A stretch of 64,000 bases of DNA from Heterostelium multicystogenum (Eukaryota; Evosea; Eumycetozoa; Acytosteliales; Acytosteliaceae), in the NCBI GenBank assembly GCA_003667245.1, contig RCNN01000117.1, forward strand, positions 1 through 64,000. Reading direction: 5' to 3'. The notes beneath the pieces are model-generated. The model was given only the letters and a program-made list of their open reading frames with translations, made no database searches and was not told where the DNA came from. This document shows positions 1-12,624 of the stretch, in pieces (position 1 is the first letter of the stretch; every line of letters starts with the position of its first letter). A program made the translations under genes and the position numbers.

Positions 1-275
1 ACAATTGTATTTAGCTGCACAACTATAATAATGAAAGATGATATTACAAAGATTTATATAGATTGTAATACATTAACATCTAAATAAATAAATAACTATG
101 AATTGTAATAGCATTTAATTAAATATTTAATTTTACTTCTTAAATATTATTCAATCTTACATTTACATTGGTAGTTGCTAAGAGAAATAATGTAAGTTAG
201 CTAAATAGTCCGATCAATTAAGTGAAGTCTTATTTATTAATGAAATTTGTAAAATAACAACAAATACTACTCAAG

Positions 276-458
276 GGTACAATTATTATTGAGAAGTAAC
301 TTATTAAAAGGAACGAGAAGTAGTTTAATGGTAAACCTTGAGACTGGTGAGTTATTTTGATACCAAATCGAAATTGATATCAACTAAGTAATGAGGAATT
401 GGACGAATTGAATAATCTATCCGATCAAATCAATGGACTTGAGCACCAAAGCCTTTAA
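276..458 (+). CDS. Possible 3' exon fragment of an upstream gene, SNARE-like heptads
   Basis: Two short open stretches, about 276-346 and 389-458, are separated by what could be a 42-nt GTGAGT...AG intron. The first reads through a segment ending LLKGTRSSLMVNLET. The second reads NEELDELNNLSDQINGLEHQ and then a TAA. The heptad spacing (ET, G, L, L, DQI, LEH) recalls the SNARE region of Qb SNAREs of the Vti1 type. No membrane anchor follows, and the phase across the proposed intron does not close without a one-base change. It could be the tail of a gene entering from the left, a decayed copy, or chance. Confidence 0.2.
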
Positions 459-1005
459 GTACAGATATATCCTATCATTATTTACTCTTCAATACAGGCA
501 GTGCCAAAAAGGTGTCATGGAAACGACGGAGATGAAGAGAACCACTATGTTTTGACAGTTTTAGAACAATTTTTTGAAAAAAGTATTTATAAAATCAACA
601 ACACATCAAATACAAAAATCAAATCAAAATTAAATAAATAGATTTAAATTCAAATATTTTTTTAGTGTGCAAATCAAGTTCTTAACTGTTCAATGAAAAT
701 TTGTTTTTACAATAATCCGTTGCTGTTATTTGCTAAATTTGATTTTGATCATCCGCCTCTCTCTCTTGCAGCATTGATCACCAGTCATCATTATAAAAAT
801 AAATAATATCACACACACAGAGCCACACAATCATTCATTCATTCCTTATTTAGATAAATATAACACATAAAGATATATAGATATATTTACATTAGAATTA
901 GTTACAATATAGTTTTAGATATATCTTTAGTTTAGATATGAATATTGAAGAGATTGTCTCAAATTATAAAACGGATAAACACCATTCATCACTGAAGAGT
1001 AGTGA
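459..1005. other. Intergenic / 5' flank of the PH-domain gene
   Basis: A+T-rich DNA with a (CA)-rich patch near 810-830. A short open stretch runs from about 520 to 641 after an AG, but nothing in it is recognisable. An ATG at 938 opens a 28-codon frame that ends just past 1006. It may be the true start of the next gene if a base is missing near 1000. Confidence 0.4.
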
Positions 1006-3379
1006 ATGTATTACCGTTGTTTGAACTATATTGAAAAGGTCTCGGTGTCATCAGAGATACCGGCTGATCAGCAGATAGAGCAGGGCGAAACTTTGATTAC
1101 TCTGTCCAATGTTCTATGTGAAGTCATAAAAGAAAATGTAGATTTAGTTATACCACTTTTAAAACAATATTATGGTTGCATCTTGCATCTCCTAAAAGAA
1201 AACTCTGCAGATTCCTCTTCACCAAATGCCAGTCCAACTTCGCCCACTTCATTATCAATGTCGGCATCACCCAATCCATCTAACATTAGAGATGTCATCA
1301 ATACAACAATATACACAATGTTTGGAACCATCTCATTCCTATTTCCAACCAACAATACATTGCTTTCTCAATCAATACCATATGTTTTGGATATTGGCAA
1401 ACAAAATGAACAGATCCAATCGATTGTATTCTCTTCTCTCTCATCCGAGGCAATCACCAAGCATCTGTATTGGCACCCTATGCAAAATGATTTAATAAAA
1501 GTAAGTAGTCCACCAACCAACCGACCAACCAATTCAATCACTATTTTATAACTAATCTATTCAATGCTTTCTATTAGTATTCATCTGAATATCCAAACTA
1601 TTTATCAATTCTGAGTGGATTGGTGCAATATAATATAAAAGATTTTGAAAGCAACCTGGACTTTTTAATGTCCGAGTTTGAAACTAAATCGGAATCCAAA
1701 GCATCTGTACTATCGATATTCTCAGAGCTTGCCAAACACAATCCATATTCTATTATCCTTATATTGTACAATTAAAGTCATGTCTTCAACAACAATCACT
1801 CTGTACTCTATATGGTTCGATTTTAAAATCAATCGTATCAAAGTATCCATCTGCCATCACTCCAATATTCAATGATATTCTAGAATCAATATCAACTATT
1901 GCTTCTTCAAAATATTCATTAATTCAAATGTATGTAAATATATATTTTAAAAGAAATACATTAATAGATTATATATTAATCTATCATTCTAAAATATAGT
2001 ATTGGAATGTGTGGAAAGAAAAGACAGAGAAATCATTGGAGTATCTGTTCCAGCTTTTAAATAATGAATCATCGAACTCAGTTGCAGATTCCAACACAAT
2101 TGTGTCTATTTTGAAAGGAATGAAGTCATTCAAAAGACATCGCCAAGCCTATTCAATAATCCACAGCCGTTCACTAAATATCTTCAACCCCAACAACTAC
2201 ACAGAGTTTATCACTACTTTGGCACAGGACCTGATCGATCAAATCAAAGAATCACCAAACAGAAAAATATCCAATTATATTGCACCTTTGTCCGATAGTG
2301 TTTTGGAGAATATCGAAAAGCAACGCCTACAAACAGAAAAGGAGCTAGAGTCTCTCAACTCAATCAATGAAGTCCAAAAGCACTTACATGCCAAGTATCA
2401 GTTGATATTTGATATCTTGCAATTTATGCCAATTCCTGAGCAATCTACTAGTTCAAGCAGTCAGTTGCATTTCTTATTTGGTGCCGATAGAGTTGAGCTT
2501 GAGAATAGTGATCCAGTATTTTGGAAGCAAATAGATTTCTTGCAGTCAGTCGTAGGGCTACAGAGATTCTTGGAGCCAAGCCAACAGCTATCGTGGGATA
2601 ACCAAGCTGATCAACCAATTATACTTAAACCTCTACCAAACGCAGAATCCTTAAAGAATATCCACTCTGCCTTGTACGCCGCGATTGAAAAGCTAATTGC
2701 ATCAAGTAATCAATCAAATGACTCAACAAGTCAATCTAGCAGCCAATTGGAATCATCTGCAGTCGCATCATCTTCAACCACTACAACAACCACGACCACA
2801 ACTTCATCCACACCCACCTTACAGTCGACTCCAGCATCAACAAAGCCCAGCATCAATGCCAACAATGGAGTTGTTATTTTCGAGGGATATTTAGATAAGC
2901 AATCAAAGTATCTCAAGAGATACGATACACTTTATTTCACATTGACAGCAGACTGTCTTTCAGGAAATCAATTGAAAAAGAACGAAAAAGACAATTCACC
3001 TCCAACATCACCAACCGACGAAGAGACAAGCATCCGTATCCCACTCTCAGAGATTAACGATATCAAAGAAGGTGAAAGAAGCACAGGTCATTTTACAATC
3101 AAGCGTGTCAAGGACAAAGGCGCAGCAGACCAGCTGTCTGAGTTGAAATCATTCTACATCATAACACCAAAGAGAAAGTATCTCATGAAAGCACCAACCC
3201 AACAGGACCAACAAAACTGGATTCAAAAATTAAAGAACCAAATACAACTACTAAATAATCCTATCGCATTAACTCATAACAGCAATCCAGAAATAGACAA
3301 CAACAACCGTAACAATAAGAAGCCAAACAGGAAATTGAATTTCAAATTGTCACAATATTTTACAAAGCAAAAGAAATAA
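1006..3379 (+). CDS. HEAT-like repeat protein with C-terminal PH domain (melted/VEPH1-like layout)
   Basis: Exons 1006-1500, 1578-1933 and 2000-3379, with introns GTAAGT...TTAG and GTAAAT...ATAG. The N-terminal two thirds is helical and hydrophobic, resembling HEAT/ARM repeats. A Ser/Thr-rich linker (about 2700-2850) follows, then a PH domain from GYLDKQSKYLKRYDTLYFTL to the Trp of NWIQKLKNQIQLL, which should bind phosphoinositide membranes. The order helical repeats, linker, C-terminal PH matches melted/VEPH1, a membrane adaptor of insulin/TOR signalling; this is inference from layout only. Exon 2 needs a one-base correction near 1750: the frame before it reads ELAKHNPYSII and the continuation PYIVQLKSCLQQQ lies in the next frame, consistent with a lost C. 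The start is uncertain, because an ATG at 938 would join the frame if one base were missing. Confidence 0.7.
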
Positions 3380-4842
3380 AGAAGCACCTAATTCCTTTAT
3401 TTTAAATTGGACATAAACATCTCCCAGAAATAACTTATAAAGTATATTTACAGAATAGGATACACATAGTATAGTTAGAAAAATGTCACATATTTCAATA
3501 TTTAAAGTTAAAGTGAACCGTTGGAAGTTTGAAAGATAAATATTTTTCCATCAGTTCCAAATATGTTTAAAGTAAGTTATCAATATTTCATGTTTAATAT
3601 TTATATAATTCCCTTTGTTAACAAACACACTGGAAATTAAAAGTCAATAGATTAAACATTGAAAGGAGGCATGAGTATAGTAAATTCAAACTCCAAAGGG
3701 GTTAAGGTGTTATTCAAACTTTATTATTCAATGAATCTTTCCAATTGGAGTTCCTAGATCTTTTTAAATCCCTAAGATTAAATATCATTCTATCTAAATG
3801 TAGACATTTACAAATTTATCATTGTAAAGTTCAACTTCTTGATTGATGATATCATTTTATTTAAAGAGACATCTAAATAAATCAACCCTACCACTATAGC
3901 CCATATCATTGATATTTTTAAATGATGGAAACTAGTTACCACTCCCTTCATCTTCAATAGATGAATGATCTATTAAATTGGTCTGATATCATATCAATCT
4001 TGAAAAGAAAGACTTATCCCTTTTGATAAATATCAAAGATAATATTTTAGTTACAAAGTTAACTATTTAAGCCAAATGGATTCGAACCAGAAGTCATATC
4101 AAATCTTATCATCTCCAACATCTAAGTACGCTTGTATTATTATTTTTCTCACTAATACCTATCTACCTAACTACCTACCTAATTATTTGTAAAATGTTGA
4201 GTGGTATGTACTCTACTCTAAATTGATCACCAAATAGAATTGATTGAAACTAATAATAATAATGTAAATAAAAGATAATTTAAAGAGAATCAATTTCCAA
4301 GGTCCATCAGATATGTCAAAGATAAGCTCCAATGTTTCACATTCAGCAAACCAATCATGGTTCGTTCAATCGGAAATCCAGCTTGTCCGCTCGAAAAGAC
4401 GATTTTCTGCTTGGTAGAAAAAAGAATGGTCAACTTTGATAATCTACCACCAACTCTAACTTTGTGGTTGGTTGTTTGGTAATGTGGTCTGATTGATTGG
4501 AACCACCATCACATCAATAAAACTATTGCACCTTTCAAAAGTGTGTGCGTTTTATCAAAAATGCCTCTTCCACCAATTTTTTCAATTTATTTTAATATTT
4601 TTTAAATGAATAATTTTTTTGATTTTTTTTAAATAAGGGTGTGATTTTTCCCCATTTTTGCACCACACCTGTCTGTCTATCATAAACATTTGGTTACTAT
4701 AAAAATTGTTGTTTTTTATTTTTAAAATTATTTTTGTATTTAAATCTTTAAATCGATATATTTGTTTGTAGGACTTTAAATAGATTGATTGATTGATTGA
4801 TTATTACCTAAATATCTATCTATCTATCCTTAGCTATAAATC
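3380..4842. other. Intergenic, 1.46 kb
   Basis: No credible coding frame on either strand. The left half (3600-4130) is less A+T-extreme and may hold decayed sequence, but I recognise no motif. A T-rich block with a run of GATT repeats (about 4780-4800) precedes the Kelch gene and is probably its promoter. Confidence 0.5.
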
Positions 4843-6281
4843 ATGAAGTGCAACTTATCTATCGCTATAGTTTTAATTGCCTTGGTTGGTGGTGGACTCG
4901 GTGTCAGTATGTTATCAATCAATCATAGGCGATTCACCACTAGTAATTGTTCTATTAGAAACCTAATACTAATCTACCAACTTTTCTTCACTTAATTCAA
5001 ATATCTTTAATGATGATTGAACAGTTAACTTTTTGACAGATTCTTGGATCTTGATTCTTTTGTCCAATGCAAATCTAGCACCAGCTCCAGTGTCAGGACA
5101 CACTGCTGTATTGAACCCAGTCAGCAATACTCTGGTCATCTTTGGTGGATCTAACAGCAAGGGTGTCACAAACAACAATGTTACAATCTACGATTTGGTT
5201 GAGGACTCATGGATGAACATTACTGCTGCACCTGCTGCACCATCTCCAAGATTCGAGCACGCTGCAGTAGTTACACAAACTAATATGATGTACGTTTTCG
5301 GTGGTAGAAACGGAGCTGATGTTTACAACGACATCTACAAGTACGACATGGTCAAAAACATATGGAGTCAGGTTATTTTTGGTGCTGACAAGACCCAACC
5401 AACAGCAAGATATGGTCACTCTGGTGTTTTATACTCACTCAACAATGAGCTTGTATTCTGGGGTGGTAAAGACTCTAAGAACAATACCCTATCACAAATC
5501 GTCAAGTTCAACTTTGTCACTGAGCAATGGACCATTATCGACTCTTCTTTATCTGGTACCATCTACCACAGCGCCATTTTGACATCATTAAACCAAATGG
5601 TCGTGTTTGGTGGTATCAATTCTTCCAATGTTTACACAAACAGCATCAACTTCTATGACTTGGCCGACAACAAATGGTTAGACATTAAAGCCAGCAACAT
5701 CACTAAAGTCACTGCTCGTGCAGGTCACTCTGCAATTGTAACTCCACTCAATCAAATGTTGGTATTTGGTGGTAGAACCAGTGATTCTTCGGCAACCGCT
5801 CAAACTTTGAAATATGATTTCAGTAAGTTCGAAACATCTTCACTCTTTCAATCAACAAAGTTATTAATATTCACTTTATCATATCACAACAGTTGACAAC
5901 ACATGGCATGAGGTCGTTCCAGATGGTTGGGGACCCGATGCCAGATGGGGAGCAACATGTACAAGCACACTCTTTAACACAATGATGGTATTTGGTGGAC
6001 AATCATCGAAATCAAACTATTTCAACGATATCTTCAAGTACAACATTATGAACTCTGTTTTGAGATCATCATCAGACGGTGTTGTCTTGGTAGTTTTGTT
6101 AACTATTATTTGTTCAATGATTATCGGACTTTGTTTCGCCCTCGATCTTATGGCCGAAAAGCACGAACAGGAGAGATTGGAAAGACTTGAAAAAGAAAAT
6201 GCCGGTAAAGATGGTGCTGCACTTAAAAAGATGAAAAAAGCACCAAAAGAAGAAAGACAACCACTCTTTGAAACATTTTAA
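4843..6281 (+). CDS. Kelch-repeat type I membrane protein
   Basis: Exons 4843-4906, 5025-5822 and 5893-6281; all three join in frame. The ATG at 4843 opens a signal peptide (MKCNLSIAIVLIALVGGGLG). About five Kelch blades follow, each with the hydrophobic-Gly-Gly turn: VIFGGSN, MYVFGGRNG, LVFWGGKDS, MVVFGGINS, MLVFGGRTS and MMVFGGQSS. A single membrane helix near the C-terminus (VVLVVLLTIICSMIIGLCFA) is followed by a Lys/Glu-rich cytoplasmic tail of about 45 residues. The predicted product is a cell-surface or endomembrane protein with an external or lumenal beta-propeller. Its ligand is unknown; several dictyostelid Kelch membrane proteins share this layout. Confidence 0.88.
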
Positions 6282-7624
6282 AAATACTAATATAATATAT
6301 GGAAGAGTGTGTAATAATAATATAATATTTAAATAAATGAATGAAATTAATTAAGATGTTTTAGAGTGCTAACTATTGTCATTCATTGTGTCCAATCACA
6401 ATTGGAGTCTAAGGAAGGATGTGTATGGAGAATGGACGCATTGTGATGGTATTATTCAAGTTTAGAGTAAAGATCCTGTAAATTGTATAAGGTACAACAT
6501 CAATGACTTTAGAATCTACTATTAATCAGATTATTCATTACTCACTCATCATTTCAATCATATAATAGACTAGAGGAGAAGCTCGGAAACCAAAGGTGAA
6601 ATTGTCTATAGGAAGGTTTTCAAGTATATTTCAAAAAAATGGTGCTCCTACCAAGTAGAGACTGAGTGTGGACCCCAAATACCAAAGAAAAGGAAAATGA
6701 GTAAGTAAACTATACTGCCATATACAACACATTAAGCAAATATTTGTCCACAACAAGGTTGACCCCCTTAGACCAACATATTCAATGGAAACCTATTCAG
6801 AAAGAATTAAATCTTTTTCATATTGAGAAGGTCTTAGCCATTGAAGTTCTTTTGATGATTAAGATCTCCTCAAATTTCAAAAGATTTAATTCTTTCTGTA
6901 TTGGATTCCAAGTCCAAGTCAATAATCAACTTAGATTCATCTCAATTTGGTTTTCAATGTATCACAAGGGTCTCACAATCAATCTTCAAGTGGTTGATTT
7001 TTTCTCTTGAATGACTTGATGCTTCGTCTCTGGTATGGAATTCAATGGAGATTGGAATTCAAATATCATGTCATCAACAACGTTTTCTATAGAAAGTCAT
7101 CGAGGTAATAACATCATCAATTATTGGATGGAATATAAAATAGTTCAAATTCATGAATCTTTCATTGATAGTTATACAATAATATCTTCTATATTCTAGG
7201 ATTATTTTTATTGAAAGAATCAACTGAAATGATGTAATTCTCATTCAATACCAAATGAACTAGATATCCCCAAGCAATTCAGTGAATTAATTAAAAGAGT
7301 GGATATCCAACCAAATTAACTAATTTTCTTTTGGAAAATCCTATATCAAGGATCAATTTGGTATCCATTTTACCAAATAGTAATAATTTGTTCGATTTAA
7401 AAAATTATATATGGTCAATGAAATGAAGTAAGACATTAAATAAAGTTTTATATATTTTAATTAAACTACAATAGTACTCGGCTCATGATAAGATTGCAAC
7501 TGTATTAAATTGTGTTGTTGATTATATCTTATCAAAGGCATTGAAGAAATATAATAGTATGATTAAGAATATGTTGTTCTATATCTTAAAGCTTGGAACG
7601 TGGAATGCTTGGGCGGTTAGATAG
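6282..7624. other. Intergenic, 1.34 kb, with an inverted repeat
   Basis: Between two 3' ends (Kelch +, malic enzyme -). An 88-codon frame at 6744-7010 has no ATG and no recognisable motif, and I do not call it a gene. A perfect 20-bp inverted repeat lies inside it. The stretch 6400-7400 is less A+T-rich than other spacers and may be an old decayed insertion. Confidence 0.45.
6798..6898. repeat. Perfect 20-bp inverted repeat with 61-bp loop
   Basis: The left arm CAGAAAGAATTAAATCTTTT at 6798-6817 is the exact reverse complement of 6879-6898. The sequences just inside the arms also match imperfectly, so the hairpin may extend. Confidence 0.85.
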
Positions 7625-9621
7625 TCATTGTTGCTTGTAGGTTGGGTAGTAGATATTGTCTCTGACGAATTGCTCGATGTTCTCTGGTCTTTGGATGGTG
7701 GCAACACCTTGTTCGAATGCCTTCTCGATAACCTTGGTGGCAATTTGCACAGAGATCTCACGGATCTTGGAGAGACCTGGGTAGATCTTTCCGGTGATGA
7801 CTTCAGCATCGTCGACGAATGCGGCTAAGGTCTTGGCGGCGGTGTTGATCATGTCGTCGGTGACACGTTTAGCTTGGCACAAGAATGATCCCAAACCCAA
7901 ACCTGGGAAGATATACATGTTGTTTCCTTGACCTGGAACAAAGGTGTGTCCACGGTACTCGACTGGGGCGAATGGGGAACCAGAGGCAAAGATGCAACGA
8001 CCCTCAGACCATTGGTAGGCTTGCTCGGCAGTGCATTCGGCGTTGGAGGTTGGATTGGAGAGTGAGAAAACGATTGGCTTTTCGACGTGCTTGGAGATCT
8101 CCTCAATGATTTCTTGGGTGAATGATCTTCCAATACCAGAGAGACCGATGATACCGGTTGGCTTGACGTCCTTGACGACTTCCAAGAGTGTCTTCAATTG
8201 GGTGGTGTAATCGGTACGGGCGTATGCCTTCTTGTGCTCAGCCAACTCGTCTCCACGGTTGGTAGTGATCAAACCTTTGCTGTCGACGAACCAGAATCTC
8301 TTTCTGGCTTCCTCCTTGGTCATTCCTTGCTCTTCCATCAATGATACAATACAATCGGCAACACCAATACCGGCACTACCAGCACCGAAAAAGACTAATC
8401 TGTGATCCTTCATTGGGATTTGAGTAGCTCTAACAGCATTAATAAAACCTGCCAAAATAACTGATCCAGTACTATATATGTTAAAAATGATCAATTAGTA
8501 ATCCAACATGCTTTAGTGTTACGCTTCTGCTATGATGTAATGTAGTTACCCTTGAATGTCGTCATTGAAGCAAAGGAATCTGTTTCTGTAGTTTTCCAAC
8601 AAGGTGAAACAATGGTCGTTGGAAATATCTTCGAATTGAACCAAAACCTTTGGCCATTTATTGTAGACGGCAACCAAGAACTCTTCGATCAAAGCATAGT
8701 ATTCTGGATCAGAAAGACGAGCGTGCTTCTCACCCAAGTAGAACTTGTCATCCAAATATTTCTTAGTGTTGACACCAGCATCAATAATAACTGGAAGAGT
8801 TCTTGATGGGTGGAATCCAGCACCTGCAACGTATAATTGTAATTTACCAACTGGAATACCCATACCATTTGTACCAAGATCACTAGATATATATATATAT
8901 ATATATAGAATATTAATATATATTATTGTTTAAGAAGATCTTTTCTCTGAAAGATGATTGATTATGATGAATCATTACCCTAAACCTAGAATTCTTGAAC
9001 CGTCAGATACGACAATGATGTCGACATCCTTGTGTGGCCAGTTGTCCAACATCTCTCTGAAATGACCCTTGTCTTGGGATGAGAAGTACATTCCTTGGGC
9101 GAAACGGAACTCATTACCAAACTTTTGACATGCCTCTCCTACGGTTGGAGTGTAGACGATTGGCATCATCAATTCCAAATTATTAACCAAGAGGTAGAAG
9201 AACAAGGTTTCATTTCTATCACGAAGACAGTTCAAGAAGATATATTTCTCAAGATTCGATTGGAAAGAAGTGAATTGGGCGAGAGCTCTCTCGGCTTGTT
9301 CCTCAATAGTTTTCAGTTCTTGGTGGAAGCAATCCTCTCAATCCATATTTCTTACGTTCCTCTTGATCAAAAGCAGTACCTATTATTTATTATTAATTAT
9401 TATTAATTATTAATTATTAATTATTATTAAATATTATTATTATTATTATTTAGAAATTTCAAATTAATTTTTAAATTGAAATAAATCTTTACTATTAGAT
9501 TTCTAAATAAATATCTGATGGTGGTTGTAGTCTTGATTTGTAGGTTGTTATTTATTTATTTATTTATTTATTTACCCTTGTTTGCAAAAGAAGATCTTAA
9601 AATATTGTATCCTCCTTCCAT
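7625..9621 (-). CDS. malA: Malic enzyme (oxaloacetate-decarboxylating, NAD(P)-dependent)
   Basis: Converts L-malate to pyruvate and CO2 while reducing NAD(P)+. Minus-strand exons are 9621-9576, 9379-8979, 8882-8550 and 8471-7625; splice phases agree. Family landmarks in order: GLLPP, the malate-site segment MMPIVYTPTVGEACQKFG, DGSRILGLGDLG, FEDISNDHCF, the catalytic-core segment FNDDIQGTGSV, the Rossmann turn FFGAGSAGIGVADC, and IFALSNPT-type FSLSNPTSNAECTAEQAY. Size fits the family (about 540 residues). One extra A near 9310-9313 breaks exon 2: the frame reads PPRTE then stops, while the next frame continues IEEQAERALAQF, as in other malic enzymes. A short N-terminal exon without a strong transit peptide suggests a cytosolic enzyme, but this is not certain. 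Confidence 0.93.
8887..8909. repeat. (AT)n simple repeat in a malic enzyme intron
   Basis: A run of alternating T and A directly upstream, on the minus strand, of the exon 3 acceptor. Confidence 0.7.
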
Positions 9622-10330
9622 TTTATTTAATTAATTAATATACTACTGCTGTTGATGCTAATAATTAGGATGTAGTCTGTGTTGGTAAGGTGATGGTAAT
9701 TCAAACTAGTTTGCTTGGAGCCGAGAACAACACTTAAGTTAATAATAATGATTTAGAATTATCAATTATTATTAAATAAAAAACAAAAGAAAAAGAAAAA
9801 AATAGTAGTCAACAGAACAAAGCCAAAAAAACAACAATCACGATCAACTTGATTGTTACTTTGTCACATTGCTATTTGCAACATCATAATATGGTATTGA
9901 GAGGGTGGTCAGAAGGTGAGACCTGCAGATTCCTAACGATGAATGAGTGGTAGGTTGTGTAAATTCAACAAACCACAAACAATACAATGCATACCCCTTG
10001 ACCAAATAATCACAACATCACTATCACCTTTCATCTTAGAATATTTTGATTTTTCTTAAAATAAAAAAAAAGAAAAAATAAAAAAAATGGGATTTTAATA
10101 CACATCTTATCATCATATAAAATATTTTATAATTTGTTGGGATCCCACACATAGGCCGTCCCCCATATGAGACAAAAGACTCGAGTCTCTATTTTGACAA
10201 ACACACAATCAAGTTTGTTTTTTGTTTTTTCTTTTGTGTTTTTTGATCAACACCAAATCAAAAAATTACTCTTAGGGGAGTGAACAACTAACCCAGTTAA
10301 TGCTGCTCCTTCCAAGGTTGGAACCTATTT
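9622..10330. promoter_or_regulatory. Divergent promoter region of malic enzyme (-) and F-box-like gene (+)
   Basis: About 0.7 kb between two diverging starts. It holds A-rich and T-rich blocks (about 9770-9830 and 10040-10090) typical of dictyostelid promoters, and the 12-bp palindrome AGACTCGAGTCT at 10177-10188. No ORF was seen. Confidence 0.5.
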
Positions 10331-11730
10331 ATGAATTTCAATCAACTATCTAAAGTCCTCAAGAAGGATATATTATTGAAATATGTAGAGATATTACAAG
10401 AGAATGTGAAGCCAAAGTATTGGAACTATAGTATATCTAACATTGCATTGGTGTCACATGAGCTATTTCAACTACTTTTCTTTGATCATTACAAAATGGT
10501 ATCTACCATCTAGTGGCGCTACTACTTCTACTTCTGCATCATCGAGTCGTTTCGAATTGATAAGATACCAGAACATTAGTACTTTGGTAGTTGATGTGGC
10601 CTCATGCTAGTCATTTGAAGTTGCTGCCAAGCTTAAAGACTATCGTTGTACCTTCGCTTGCAGGCAGCAAGCCAAACAACAAAAATCTGTTTGCATTTCT
10701 CACCGATGATGCTTTTAAAAGTAATAGCGATGTTCAGCTCATCATAAGGTCATTTTCACAGGAGAATAATTCATCTACTTTGTTCAATCTGTTTCATTTC
10801 TTCGCCGCCAATCAAAGTATCAAGGATCGAGTGAAGTTTATCCATATCATTGCTGAGAGCAATGCAGTTTATATGCTAAAGTTATTGATGAATCTCTCTC
10901 CCAAGTCAATTCGCATCTTGGCAAAAGACAGCACTATCCATCTACGAAATTATGAGCAGTTTCTAAGGGGTTCACCGACCATCCAGGCGGTAGCTATCGA
11001 TTATGATTACGTTGATCCATTTCACCTTTCAAATGTGGTTGATTCAATGGTCGCACTCAAATCCCTGGCTATCAGGCTCTGCTTCAAGCACGTCGCATTG
11101 AGTTATTTTGGTAGAGAGCTCAAAGCTTGTGAGCACTACAGCATTGGCTCTGCATGGTATGAGGATAACACTCTGCTCTTTGAGCACTGGGCCAAGCTGA
11201 TGAAGGCACTGTGCGAGCATCAGAGCCTGAGCCATCTGGCACTCTTTGATTTTCAATTCAAATGCTCATGTCATAGCTATTCACCAGCATGTTCTGATCC
11301 CACTGGCATGCTTAGTCTCGACGCTTTGGCAGAGCCACTCCATCGGCTTTTGCGCGCCAAGCAGAATTTGAAATCAGTATCAATCGACATGAGCCTGGTA
11401 CTGGATGTCTATGATGACATTAGATTGCTGCATATGCTACAATCTCTAATTTCCAATCGCAGTATGACCAAGCTAAAGTTGCTTTACTACTCCAATGATA
11501 TCCATCGCATCACGACGCTTTTGGATTACCTTTTTGAGAATTATCAGACATCTCAAATGAAGCATATTCATCTGTTTGTTCACAATCCCAAGAACGGTAT
11601 TAATATCACCCAAACAACACCTGCGATTTTCAACATACACAACAAGAAGATCCACAAGTTTATCGAAACCATGCCCAAATTGGAATCATTCTATTTTACA
11701 TTAGATAACCAAACAAAACGGCTTTTATAG
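10331..11730 (+). CDS. Dictyostelid-specific F-box/LRR-like protein, two frameshifts
   Basis: The N-terminus (MNFNQLSKVLKKDILLKYVE, then HELFQLLFFDHYKM) resembles the degenerate F-box-like heads of large dictyostelid families. The rest is Leu-rich with irregular LRR-like blocks (LKLLPSLKTIVVPSL, LKSLAIRLCF, SHLALFDFQF, LKSVSIDM, MTKLKLLYYS). The frame breaks twice: an extra base near 10505 takes the reading into SGATTSTSASSSRFELIRYQ, and another near 10606 leads into the long frame to 11730. There are no introns. Base composition is noticeably richer in G+C than the neighbouring DNA. It could be a substrate adaptor for ubiquitin ligation, which is inference. Alternatively it is a pseudogene; but similar breaks in housekeeping genes here favour assembly error. 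Confidence 0.6.
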
Positions 11731-11766
11731 TGTGTGTATATGTGTATGTGTGTGTGTGTGTGTGTG
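11731..11766. repeat. (TG)n microsatellite
   Basis: TG repeat with a few TA interruptions, starting right after the stop codon of the F-box-like gene. Confidence 0.9.
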
Positions 11767-12624
11767 ATTCATTGGGTGCATCCAATACATTGTACACCCA
11801 TTCACCCCTCCAAGTATTACTCACCACCACCATCATCATGTGATTTGCTACTGTACATTGCATTGCATATACATACGTGGAATTCAATTGACAATGAATA
11901 ATTAAATATGTATGTTTAAAAACATGGGAATTTCCATAAAAGGTTATTATCAATTTCAAAAACCATAAAGTCACAGGTGTGGTTTTTGGATGTTTTTTTT
12001 TTCATTTTTTGCAATTTGCGGAGTGAAGTGGTCGTGTCCAGAAGGGACGTATAGAATGTTGTTTGGTTATTATCCAATCCAATGGTTTTTTTATCAATAC
12101 ATTTACAAAAGATTTAAAATTTAATAATATATAAAACTAATAATAATAATAATAATAAAATAAGAATAAGAGGAAGAAGAAGAAGAACAATGTATTTTGA
12201 AACTATTTTATCATTCTCATCTACCTTTTATCATTAAAATAGTAATATTAATATTTGCATATTTATGTAATATTATAATATTATATGTTATTTTTTTATT
12301 TTAGTTGTTGTCTCAAATTTGAATGTCAGCAGCTACAACCTTACTTCACACCAACACCCCCAAAAACCACTACCCAACCACAAACCTAACAATCTAAAAT
12401 ATTAAATTGGTTGGTGTTATAGTATTTTTCCTTATTTGTTAATCAAAATATTTATACCTGATATTCATTGTATTATAATTCTAGAATTATAAATTGTTAT
12501 TAATATTTATTTATTTATTAATACATATCTATATAATTACTTATTCAACTTTTTTAGTATCATTATATATTTAGAAATATATTATTTATAGAATCTCTAT
12601 TTTGATATAAATATTCATTTATAA
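11767..12624. other. Intergenic, about 0.86 kb
   Basis: A+T-rich spacer with AAT and AAG triplet runs near 12140-12190. It is probably the promoter of the CNOT9-like gene; no gene seen. Confidence 0.5.

Noticed and set aside
310..390. A tRNA-like sequence (AGTTTAATGGTAAA...)
   Set aside because: It has an A-box flavour only; there is no B box, no pairing acceptor arms and no anticodon stem.
6744..7010. 88-codon frame in the spacer after the Kelch gene
   Set aside because: Non-ATG start; contains both arms of the inverted repeat; no family resemblance.
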